A stretch of 45,657 nucleotides of DNA, taken from positions 1-45,657 of the forward strand of contig JAGARW010000007.1 of NCBI GenBank assembly GCA_017621975.1, in the 5' to 3' direction. The DNA comes from Lachnospiraceae bacterium (lineage in GTDB: Bacteria; Bacillota; Clostridia; Lachnospirales; Lachnospiraceae). This document shows positions 26,768 to 34,590 of this stretch, in pieces; position 1 is the first letter of the stretch; each line of letters begins with the position of its first letter. The notes beneath the pieces were generated by a model. The model worked only from the letters and a program-made list of their open reading frames with translations. It did not search any database and was not told the DNA's origin. A program made the translations under genes and the position numbers.

Positions 26768-28957
26768 ATGGATGAAATGATGAAAGAAAAAGAATATTTA
26801 CAGCTTGCGGAAGTGTATTTCTCCGGGCTGGATCAAAGCCCCTATCATTCGATAGAAGAGCAGTATCATGACTGGATGCGGTTTGTGGATATGCTTTGCA
26901 GTATGCAGATTGTGATGAAAGAAAATAGTCTCGAGGAGAGCTTTTCAAGGATCGGTACCGTGTACCGGGACGAAGCGTTAATGCGCGCGATCGAGCCGCG
27001 CCCGCTGCGGCGCGCAGGCGGCGGAGAAGAAATCTTCCGTATTTTCCAGACCCTTCTGCATAAGGGACAGGCGGCGGCGCAGGAAGGGCGTTTTCTGCCT
27101 TTCGACGTTCTCTGTATGCTGCATGAATTTACTTACCCGGAAATCATGGAGGTCGTTCTTTCCTTTATGCCAGACCTGAACCGCAAATACGAACGCGTCT
27201 ATACCGTTTTGCAGGAAGAGCCGTCCGACTCGATCCGGCCGACGGTCGGCTTTGTCTATGACATCTGTTCTTTGTTTCTGCCGATGCAGTATGAGGATAT
27301 CGCCCTGCTTTCGGACGAGGACGGATATCTGGGGCAGTTTGTGTTCGACCGGCGCTTTTGGGGCGGCGGGGACGAATCGAACCTGTCGAAGCGGCTTTGC
27401 CTGAATCAGCGGATCCGGGACTTTCTGATGGGAAATCCCGGCAAAATGGGAAAGCTTTATCCGTATGCGCGGGTTCTTGCGGGAGACGGGAACGGAGAGA
27501 TACCGGATCGTATTTCCGGCAAAGAAAACGCGGCGTATCTGTTGGAGCTGATGGGCGGATTGCTGGAAAAAGAAAAGCGCGGCGTCATCTGTCTGCTGGG
27601 AGAGGCGGGCGTCGGAAAGAAATTTTTGCTGGGGACTGTGGCGGAGCTGACCGGGCAGAGCTTTCTGTCCGTAGAGCTGCCGCTGCTTCTGGAGCTGGAT
27701 TATCATGACCGGAAGGAGCTGCTGAATGACATTGTCTGCAAATGCATGATCGAGGGGCTGCACCTTCATTTGGATCATGTTCCGTACGGAGAGGCGGAAA
27801 AAAGACCGGTACGGGAAATTTTATCCTTTTTCCAGAAATATATCATGATTTTATTTCTTTCTTCCGAAACGGAAGAACTGGCGGAGACAGTGCGGCATGC
27901 CGCATGGCTTCCTGTAGAGCTGAAAAGACCCTCAGGCTTTGTGCAGAAAGCGTTTTGGGAGCATTTCTTGAAAGAAAAGAGGATTACGCCCGCGCCGGAA
28001 CTGAATCTGGATGAGATCGTGTCCAAATATTCTCTGACGCCCGGAGCGATCCGGCGGATCGCGGAGCGGCTTCAGATCGAAGGAGAGGAGCAGATCGACG
28101 AGCAGACCTTATCTGACAGAATCAGGGAGATGTGCAAGGTCAATTTCGGCAGCAAGGCAAAACGCCTGCAGACCGGTTTTTGCTGGGAAGACATGGAGCT
28201 GAACGAGGAAAGCGAACGGGAGCTGAAAAAGATCGCCGCCTATGCGAAAAACAGGACGACCGTTTATGAAAAGTACGGATTCGGAAAGAAGATGCCCTAT
28301 GGAAAAGGCTTTTCCGTTTTGCTGTACGGGCCGCCCGGAACCGGAAAGACGATGGCGGCGACCGTACTGGCGAACGAACTGAAGCTGGATATTTACCGGA
28401 TCGATCTCTCACAGATCGGAAGCAAATATATCGGCGAAACGGAAAAGAATCTGTCGGCGATCTTCGAGACGGGCAGGCATGCCAACGCCATTCTTTTCTT
28501 TGACGAGGCGGACGCTCTTTTTACCAAAAGGACGGAGGTCGCAAGCTCGAACGACAGATACGCCAATGCGGAGATCGCTTATCTGCTCCAGAAAATCGAG
28601 GAATATGACGGGATTTCCTTCCTGGCGACCAATAATCTCAACAATTTCGATACGGCGTTCCGCAGAAGGATTACCTTTATCGTGCCGATGAACCTGCCGG
28701 ACGCGGGCATACGGCGGCGCCTGTGGGAAAACGTATTTCCGGCGGAGCTGCCGAAGGATGCGATCGATTTCGGCGCGATCGCGGAGCATGCCGAGATGTC
28801 GGGCAGCAGTATCAAGTCCGCGGCGCTGCGGGCGGCTTATCAGGCGGCGCTTGAAAAGCGTCCGGTGACAAGAATGGACGTGATCGACGCCATCGACGCC
28901 GAACTGCGTAAATGCGGAGCGCTGAGCATCCGTCAGGAACTGATTCGGGGAAAATGA
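26768..28957 (+). CDS. Afp15-like AAA+ ATPase, two ATPase domains (copy 2)
   Basis: 729 residues from the ATG at 26768, which has AGGGAG six bases upstream. An in-frame ATG at 26714 lies within the end of the toxin gene and lacks a site. The C-terminal AAA+ domain has Walker A GPPGTGKT (521-528), Walker B FFDEAD (D579, E580) and LATNNLNNFDTAFRRRI. The earlier domain keeps a P-loop, GEAGVGKK (278-285), and the conserved linking segment before the second domain (YEKYGFGKKMPYGKGFSVLLYG) closely parallels copy 1. It lacks the proline-rich octapeptides of copy 1. Having two such ATPases in one locus suggests separate duties, perhaps one for each cargo set. Confidence 0.9.
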   Translation: MDEMMKEKEYLQLAEVYFSGLDQSPYHSIEEQYHDWMRFVDMLCSMQIVMKENSLEESFSRIGTVYRDEALMRAIEPRPLRRAGGGEEIFRIFQTLLHKGQAAAQEGRFLPFDVLCMLHEFTYPEIMEVVLSFMPDLNRKYERVYTVLQEEPSDSIRPTVGFVYDICSLFLPMQYEDIALLSDEDGYLGQFVFDRRFWGGGDESNLSKRLCLNQRIRDFLMGNPGKMGKLYPYARVLAGDGNGEIPDRISGKENAAYLLELMGGLLEKEKRGVICLLGEAGVGKKFLLGTVAELTGQSFLSVELPLLLELDYHDRKELLNDIVCKCMIEGLHLHLDHVPYGEAEKRPVREILSFFQKYIMILFLSSETEELAETVRHAAWLPVELKRPSGFVQKAFWEHFLKEKRITPAPELNLDEIVSKYSLTPGAIRRIAERLQIEGEEQIDEQTLSDRIREMCKVNFGSKAKRLQTGFCWEDMELNEESERELKKIAAYAKNRTTVYEKYGFGKKMPYGKGFSVLLYGPPGTGKTMAATVLANELKLDIYRIDLSQIGSKYIGETEKNLSAIFETGRHANAILFFDEADALFTKRTEVASSNDRYANAEIAYLLQKIEEYDGISFLATNNLNNFDTAFRRRITFIVPMNLPDAGIRRRLWENVFPAELPKDAIDFGAIAEHAEMSGSSIKSAALRAAYQAALEKRPVTRMDVIDAIDAELRKCGALSIRQELIRGK

Positions 28958-29004
28958 CGGGAGAATAACCAGAACACCATGACGGAAAGGGGCAGAGATC
29001 ACCT

Positions 29005-29889
29005 ATGAAGATAATCAGGATAACAAAGGAAACCATGCATTGGTTTGAAACGCTGCTTCCGACTGATCTGACCGGGCGGACTGCGAATGGGGAACCGCTA
29101 TTTTTCCTCGGCGCAGTCGAGGAGAAAACGGCGTGCGGCGTGCTGGCGTTTACAGCCGGAGAGATCGCAGAGATCGAATACCTTGCGGTTTCTGACCCGT
29201 TCCGCAGACACGGCGCGGCAAACGCGCTGCTCGACTGTCTGTGCAGGCGCGCTGCGCGCAGTCTGATACCGGTTTTCTGCACGTTCGCGGCGGCGGACAA
29301 GACCGATCCGCTTTATCTGCTTTTTGCAGAACGCGAGGACTTTACGGTAATCGGGCTAGAGGGGCGGCGCGTGCGCGTGACGAGAGAGCAGATCGACCGA
29401 TGCGGCGCTCTGGCGAAGATAGAGGCCCGCGGTATTTCATGCGAGCGCTTTTTTGACCGTCCCGGCTGGGCGCAAAAGGCTTTTCTGACGGAGTTAAGAC
29501 GCCGGAACCTCTTTTATCTGGATGACGATACGATCTGGCGCAGCCTTGTAAAGCCGCTGTGCCTGACGATCGGAGCGGATGACAGACTCAGGGCCGCGGT
29601 ATTTATCGGACGCGGACCAAATGAGCGGGAGCTGACGCTTCCGTTTGCGTGGTGCGCGCCCGACTGCGGCGGCGCGCTGATCGCATTGTTTTCCGCGCTG
29701 CGCAGAGAATTGCTTTTGGAGATGCCGCAGGGCGGCGTGCTGACGATTGACGCGGTGGAGCCGTCCGCCTATGGAATCGTGAACAAGCTGTTTCCGCAGG
29801 CGGAGGAAGAGGCGCGCTATTTTGAGGCGGTTTTGGATATGGACTATGTCTGGGGAGGGACGTACGATGCCGGAAACGATGAGGAATGA
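29005..29889 (+). CDS. GNAT-family acetyltransferase, two-domain (copy 2)
   Basis: 294 residues. The acetyl-CoA loop is FRRHGAA (R67-A72) after the EIEYLAVSDP strand, followed by the usual helix and DPLYLLFAEREDFTVIG. The C-terminal half (from ~150) again looks like a second, degenerate GNAT-like domain (RLRAAVFIGRG, then GVLTIDAVEPSAYGIVNKLF). It matches copy 1 in size and layout although sequence identity is low. It ends with 23 bases overlapping the kinase-like gene, so translation of acetyltransferase and downstream protein is probably coupled. The position directly after the second AAA+ ATPase repeats the first module. Confidence 0.8.
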   Translation: MKIIRITKETMHWFETLLPTDLTGRTANGEPLFFLGAVEEKTACGVLAFTAGEIAEIEYLAVSDPFRRHGAANALLDCLCRRAARSLIPVFCTFAAADKTDPLYLLFAEREDFTVIGLEGRRVRVTREQIDRCGALAKIEARGISCERFFDRPGWAQKAFLTELRRRNLFYLDDDTIWRSLVKPLCLTIGADDRLRAAVFIGRGPNERELTLPFAWCAPDCGGALIALFSALRRELLLEMPQGGVLTIDAVEPSAYGIVNKLFPQAEEEARYFEAVLDMDYVWGGTYDAGNDEE

Positions 29890-31414
29890 GAACGAACTGG
29901 AAAGAAGACTGCATGACGAACGGTATGAGCAGATGCAGAACCTGCAGGATGTCCGGGAGCAGGAAGAAATGCAGGACCAGGCACAGCGGCTTCAGGCGGA
30001 AATGCAGGAGGAAATGCATGCGCAGGAGCAGATTCAGGCTCAGGCGGAAATGCCGCTGCTTGCCGGTATGCCGGTGGAAGCGCAGATCGAGCAGGAGGCG
30101 CCGCCGGCGCAGGTTCAGGAAAACAGACGGGCGCACAAGATACGTTCCAAGTGGAAGGGGCTGCGCATCCTGCCCCGCAGGCGGGAAGAGCGTTCGGCGG
30201 CAAGGAGGGAAGAAGCGGAGCGGGAATGGCAGGCGCAGCGCAGACGCGCGCAGGAAGCCGACAGATATGCGAAAACGCTGCCGGTCGGTACGGAAGAACG
30301 CGCCGAGGCTTTGCAGAGAAAGGAAGAGCTCGCGGTCGAGGCGGATTATCTGCGCCGCAAATTCAGAGTGATGCAGATCGAAAACGAGGCGGAACGTAAG
30401 CGCGAGGAAAAGACGCTGAAACGCCATGCCTATTACGATTCGATCAGAAAGGCGGTCGAAAGGGTGAAGGCGGATAATCCGCTTGCGCATGAGGAAGCGG
30501 AATATGTGAATCCGCAGAACGGACATAAGCTTGTGAATATCGGGCGCGCATTTTTTGGCGGCACCAAGCCGATGTATATTTTTGAGGACCGGAACGATCC
30601 CATTATGCGGGGCGACGAGGTCGTCGGTTACCGGCAGTATCTGTTTAAGAAAGCGGTCAACTGTCTCGGCTTTGACAAACCGGAGGGCGCGCTTGTGACG
30701 GAGGCGGCCGCCAATCTGCAGCGTATGATCTGCGGCGAGTACGCGATTCCCGCGTTCGCCGCCAGGGTCGGCGACGAGGTGGTCGGTTCCTTTCAGGTAA
30801 AGCTGGAAACATGGCAGGAGGAAGAGGGACGGATCGATCTGTTTGCATGGCAGGCAAACCCGAAGGAAGAGCTTTCCGATGAGATCAAACGCGAGGTGCT
30901 GCGCGAGCACACGCTGGACTGGCTGCTGTGCAACTTCGATACCAAGGGAGAAAACTTTCTGCACCGCGCGGACGGGCATCTAAGCTCGTTCGATAAAGAG
31001 GCTTCCTTTGGGAAGCTCAAGGACGACGGGGCAAGGAGGATGAGCACGACCTATCAGCCGCATGCGAACAATACGCTGTACAACGTTCTCTTCACCGAGT
31101 TCGCCGAGGGACGGCAGACGCTTGATCTCGACAGCACGTTACACCAGATCCGCATAGTCGAAGGGCTGGACCGGCAGACCTATCTGGGACTGTTCAACGA
31201 CATGCTGACCGAGAAATACGGCAGGACGGGCAGGAAACGCCGCGCGGCCGAGGAGGCGATCTGGGCGCGCAAGGACGGCCTGATGGAGGAATACAGACGC
31301 TTTTACGGCGAACTGATCGCGCGCCGCAGGACCGCGCTTGTAAAGGCGGGAAGAGAAGATGATTTTGCGGGCCGCACAGACCAGGGCGGACGCTTCCTCT
31401 TTGCGGAGCAGTAG
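29867..31414 (+). CDS. Coiled-coil protein with HipA/PI4K-like kinase fold, candidate CIS effector
   Basis: 515 residues from the ATG at 29867, seven bases after GGGGAGGG. Residues 1-60 are Gln/Glu/Met-rich coiled coil, then a Pro/Ala linker (EAPPAQVQENRRA), a basic stretch (KIRSKWKGLR, PRRREER) and more coiled coil to ~190. The C-terminal half carries kinase-fold elements: a nucleotide-loop-like NIGRAFFGGTKPMYIFED, a candidate ATP lysine in YLFKKA (K261/K262), the catalytic segment DWLLCNFDTKGEN (D351, N356, D358, N363) and a metal-binding FDKEAS (D376). The NxDxxxxN plus D pattern is typical of HipA and of PI4K/actin-fragmin-kinase-like enzymes. It could phosphorylate a protein or a lipid; the substrate is unknown. 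It is the last gene of the CIS operon, with no secretion signal. Confidence 0.75.
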   Translation: MPETMRNENELERRLHDERYEQMQNLQDVREQEEMQDQAQRLQAEMQEEMHAQEQIQAQAEMPLLAGMPVEAQIEQEAPPAQVQENRRAHKIRSKWKGLRILPRRREERSAARREEAEREWQAQRRRAQEADRYAKTLPVGTEERAEALQRKEELAVEADYLRRKFRVMQIENEAERKREEKTLKRHAYYDSIRKAVERVKADNPLAHEEAEYVNPQNGHKLVNIGRAFFGGTKPMYIFEDRNDPIMRGDEVVGYRQYLFKKAVNCLGFDKPEGALVTEAAANLQRMICGEYAIPAFAARVGDEVVGSFQVKLETWQEEEGRIDLFAWQANPKEELSDEIKREVLREHTLDWLLCNFDTKGENFLHRADGHLSSFDKEASFGKLKDDGARRMSTTYQPHANNTLYNVLFTEFAEGRQTLDLDSTLHQIRIVEGLDRQTYLGLFNDMLTEKYGRTGRKRRAAEEAIWARKDGLMEEYRRFYGELIARRRTALVKAGREDDFAGRTDQGGRFLFAEQ

Positions 31415-31457
31415 CGTCAGGATGGTCCGAAATTGAACAAAAGTGTCGGAATTTACA

Positions 31458-31486
31458 TTGTAACCCCGTCTGCGATCCCTTAAAAT
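31458..31486 (+). promoter_or_regulatory. Sigma-A-type promoter TTGTAA-N17-TAAAAT
   Basis: TTGTAA (31458-31463) and TAAAAT (31481-31486) are separated by exactly 17 bases. Transcription would start near 31493. This lies in the only gap of about 100 bp between the CIS train and the transporter gene and marks the start of a new transcription unit. I see no convincing rho-independent terminator for the CIS operon in 31415-31457. Confidence 0.6.
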
Positions 31487-31511
31487 GCAAGCAGAAAAGG
31501 ATGATGCGGAG

Positions 31512-32441
31512 ATGAAACTGCTTGTTGGACTTTGCGCGGGGATATTCTGGGCGCTTGACACGGTGATACTGAATTTATGTCTTGGAGGGGGAACTTACGG
31601 TCTGCCGCAGAGCTTTGCGGTATTTCTGCCCCTTGTCGTCACATGCCTGCACGATCTTTGCTCGGCGGCGTATCTCCTTCTGTTTCAGGGAGGGAAAAAA
31701 CGTCTTGCCGGAGTAAGAGCGGCGCTTTTTACGAGGGAAGGACGTTTTGTCATGCTGGGCGCTCTGCTTGGCGGACCCGTCGGGATGGCGGGCTATGTGT
31801 CCGCCGTCCGTTATCTCGGCGCGGCGAATACCGCCATGATCTCGGCTCTGTTTCCGGCGGTCGGTTCCGTTATGGCGTTTCTCTTTCTGAAGGAAAGGCT
31901 CTCGGCCGGTCAGACGACCGGTCTGCTGCTTTCGGTCGCCGGAATGGCGCTGATGGGCGGAAAAATGGCGGGAACGGAAAACGGAGCGCTCCTTCCCGGC
32001 GTCTGCTGCGCCCTGCTGTGCGTGTTTGGTTGGGCGGGCGAGGTCGTGATCTGCAGCTATGGGATGAAGAGCGGCGTCTTAGACAATGAGCAGGCGCTTA
32101 CGATCCGACAGATCACATCCGCATTATTTTATTTCTGCATTATCCTATCGATCATCAGGGGCCATGCGGCGGCGTTTCGGATGATGGCGTCGTCCGGGAT
32201 GCCTTTGATTGCGGCGGCCGCTCTTGCGGGAACGGTTTCCTATTTATGCTACTACCTGACGATCCGCAGGCTGGGAGCGTCCGTCGCTATGGCGCTGAAC
32301 GTTACCTACGCCGCATGGGCGATCGTTTTGGAAGGACTGCTGCTTCATGAGGCCAGAAGCCTGAGGGAATGCGTCTGCGGCGTAATCATCGTCGGCGGGG
32401 CGCTGTTGTCTGCATTGTTGGCGGGAAAGGCGGGATATTAG
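31512..32441 (+). CDS. EamA/DMT-family transporter
   Basis: 309 residues from the ATG at 31512. An in-frame ATG at 31485 falls inside the -10 box of the promoter and would lie upstream of the transcript start. The protein is a ten-helix drug/metabolite-type carrier with two repeated halves: GGPVGMAGYVSAVRYLGAANTAMISALFPAVGSVMAFLFLKERLSAGQ in the first and GTVSYLCYYLTIRRLGASVAMALNVTYAAWAIVLEGLLLHEA in the second. The two internal halves each end with a loop typical of EamA domains. The alpha-galactosidase gene starts two bases after its stop, so a sugar or glycoside substrate is plausible but not shown. Confidence 0.85.
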   Translation: MKLLVGLCAGIFWALDTVILNLCLGGGTYGLPQSFAVFLPLVVTCLHDLCSAAYLLLFQGGKKRLAGVRAALFTREGRFVMLGALLGGPVGMAGYVSAVRYLGAANTAMISALFPAVGSVMAFLFLKERLSAGQTTGLLLSVAGMALMGGKMAGTENGALLPGVCCALLCVFGWAGEVVICSYGMKSGVLDNEQALTIRQITSALFYFCIILSIIRGHAAAFRMMASSGMPLIAAAALAGTVSYLCYYLTIRRLGASVAMALNVTYAAWAIVLEGLLLHEARSLRECVCGVIIVGGALLSALLAGKAGY

Positions 32442-32442
32442 A

Positions 32443-34563
32443 ATGGGATTATGTGAAATCGGAAGAAACGGATTATTTCTGTATTTTTATCTGGAAAAAG
32501 GAGAGGAAGCGCAGCTTCTCGGCGTTTTTCCGGAAAAAACAAAGCTGTGTGAAAAAAAGAGAGAGGCGGGAGCCTGCCGCGTTGCGGACGTGCTTTCTCC
32601 CGGCAGGAAGAACTATTCCTTCCGGGGCGGCAAAACGTTTTACGATACGCCTGCGTACCTGTTTGTCGCAGAAGAGTTTCGGTGGATCGGCGAGAATTGT
32701 TTTGAGATTGTGCAGCGTTCGCAGCAGGGAGAGCTTATGGTCAGGACGTATTATACCTTTTCGGAGAAAGCGCCCGTCGTCTCCTGCAAAAGCGTTTTGG
32801 AAAACAGGTCGGAAAAGGAGATTACGATAGACGGGATCACTTCCTTTTGCTTAGGGGAGATCGGACATTACGAAAAGGGGGTCAGCAATCCTTCCGAAGA
32901 ACTTGAGGTGTGCTATGTCCATAATACCTGGTCGGAGGAATGTCGCGTGGTGCGCCGCAAATTAAAGGACGTCGGCGTATGGGCGTACGGAAATCTCTCG
33001 TATGATCGGTTCAGGATCGGAAATCACAGCGGATTTTCGAGCGGAGAATATCTGCCGGTTGGCGCGGCGTACGATACGAAGGCGGATTCCACTCTGATGT
33101 GGCAGATCGAAAGCAGCGGCGCATGGGCGTTTGAGATCGGGTGCTTTATTCCCGGGTACTGCGAGTCCTTCCTGCAAAAGGAATACAGGCAGCAGATTTA
33201 TCTGCAACTGTTCGGGCCGGATATGGAGAGCGCGGGCTGGTACAAAACGCTGACGCCGGGTGAGCGCTTTGAGAGCGTTCCCGCCGCCGTTACATGCGTC
33301 CGGGGAACGCCCGAAGACGCGGCCGGGGCGTTTGCGCTGTATCGGAGAGAGAAAAGAAGGATTACAAAGCTTCCGGTCATTTTTAACGATTATATGAATT
33401 GTTTTATGGGCGATTCCACGACGGAAAAGCTGCTTCCGCTCATCGATCAGGCGGCGCAGGCGGGCTGCGAAATCTTTGTGATCGACTGCGGATGGTATGA
33501 CGCGGGAGACTGGCAGTATACCTTCGGGGAATTTGAGGAATGCAGGGAACGCTATCCCGGCGGCCTTTCGGAGGTGACGGAGCGGATCAGGAGCAGAGGG
33601 ATGCGCCCCGGGATCTGGCTGGAGCTGGAATCGGTCGGCGTCGACTGCGCGGCGCTTCGTTCCATGCCGAAGGAGTGGCTTTTTACGCGGCACGGCGAGC
33701 CGGTCGTCGATTCGGGCAGAGTGCATCTGGATTTCCGCGTCCGAGAGGTAAGGGAAAGGGCCTCCGCTATTTTGAAGCGGGTCGTTACAAAATACGGACT
33801 CGGATATATCAAGATCGATTATAATCTGGAGCTGTCGTTCGGAACGGAGCGATACGCGGATTCTCCCGCCGACGGGCTTTTGCAGCATAACAGAGCTTAT
33901 CTGGAATGGTTCTCTGGGGAGCGCAATAAGTACCCTGAGGTCATATTTGAGAATTGCGGCAGCGGCGGACTTCGGATGGATTATGCGATGCTGTCCCGGA
34001 TGGATATCCAGTCGGTCAGCGATCAGGAGGACTATCGGATCATGGCGGTGATCGCCGCCAACAGCGCCGTCGCCGTACTCCCTGAGCAGGCGGGCGTCTG
34101 GGCCTATCCGCTTGCCGGAGCGGAAGCCAAGGAATGCGTGATGAACATGGCGTCCGCCATGTTGCAGAGGATCCATCTCGGCGGCAGGCTGGACCGGCTT
34201 TCCAGAGAGAGCTTCAACGCCGTAAAGGAAGGGATCGACTGCTATAAAAGGATCCGGGAAGAGATCCCGGACGGGATTCCGTTCTGGCCGCTTGGATTTC
34301 ATGCGTTTGACGCCGGATGGCTTGCATTCGGGCTGCATCTTGCAGGCAGGGATCTGCTGACCGTATGCAGGAGAGAGGACGAAAGGGAGCAGATCACGCT
34401 TTCGCTTGGAAGAGAAGCGGAGCACGCCGCCGTGTTATATCCGGCGAAAAGCGATCTGACGGTCATAAGACGGGAGAAAGATACGGACAGGATCGACGTA
34501 CGGCTCCCGTCCAGAAACAGCGCGGGGATTTTAGAGATCAGGTATTCTGATTCCAGAGATTGA
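32443..34563 (+). CDS. GH36-type alpha-galactosidase
   Basis: 706 residues. Glycoside hydrolase clan D landmarks are clear: IDCGWYDAGDWQYTFGEFEE, a GMRPGIWLELESVG strand, the nucleophile in GYIKIDYN (D459), ENCGSGGLRMDYAMLSR, and the acid/base in QSVSDQEDYR (D527). The N-terminal ~300 residues are the beta-sandwich domain usual in GH36. Members hydrolyse terminal alpha-galactosides such as melibiose or raffinose-type sugars; a few act on N-acetylgalactosamine. There is no signal peptide, so it acts in the cytoplasm on imported sugar. It is co-transcribed with the EamA transporter and faces the kinase gene convergently. Confidence 0.88.
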   Translation: MGLCEIGRNGLFLYFYLEKGEEAQLLGVFPEKTKLCEKKREAGACRVADVLSPGRKNYSFRGGKTFYDTPAYLFVAEEFRWIGENCFEIVQRSQQGELMVRTYYTFSEKAPVVSCKSVLENRSEKEITIDGITSFCLGEIGHYEKGVSNPSEELEVCYVHNTWSEECRVVRRKLKDVGVWAYGNLSYDRFRIGNHSGFSSGEYLPVGAAYDTKADSTLMWQIESSGAWAFEIGCFIPGYCESFLQKEYRQQIYLQLFGPDMESAGWYKTLTPGERFESVPAAVTCVRGTPEDAAGAFALYRREKRRITKLPVIFNDYMNCFMGDSTTEKLLPLIDQAAQAGCEIFVIDCGWYDAGDWQYTFGEFEECRERYPGGLSEVTERIRSRGMRPGIWLELESVGVDCAALRSMPKEWLFTRHGEPVVDSGRVHLDFRVREVRERASAILKRVVTKYGLGYIKIDYNLELSFGTERYADSPADGLLQHNRAYLEWFSGERNKYPEVIFENCGSGGLRMDYAMLSRMDIQSVSDQEDYRIMAVIAANSAVAVLPEQAGVWAYPLAGAEAKECVMNMASAMLQRIHLGGRLDRLSRESFNAVKEGIDCYKRIREEIPDGIPFWPLGFHAFDAGWLAFGLHLAGRDLLTVCRREDEREQITLSLGREAEHAAVLYPAKSDLTVIRREKDTDRIDVRLPSRNSAGILEIRYSDSRD

Positions 34564-34570
34564 AACGCGT

Positions 34571-34590
34571 CCCGGATCAGGAGATCCGGG
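34571..34590. terminator. Inverted repeat between convergent genes
   Basis: CCCGGATC and GATCCGGG form an 8-bp perfect stem around an AGGA loop. It sits in the 13-bp gap between the alpha-galactosidase and sensor-kinase genes and covers the kinase stop codon. Its position suggests a bidirectional terminator, but neither side has a clear T-run. Confidence 0.4.

Noticed and set aside
3-31414. Prophage or tailocin
   Set aside because: There are no capsid, terminase, integrase, repressor or lysis genes, and the Afp15-like ATPases, Afp7-like adaptors and Afp11/12-like wedges point to the CIS lineage.
3-31414. Type VI secretion system
   Set aside because: No TssJ/L/M membrane complex or ClpV-type disassembly ATPase is present, hub and spike are separate genes, and the ATPases are of CDC48/Afp15 type.
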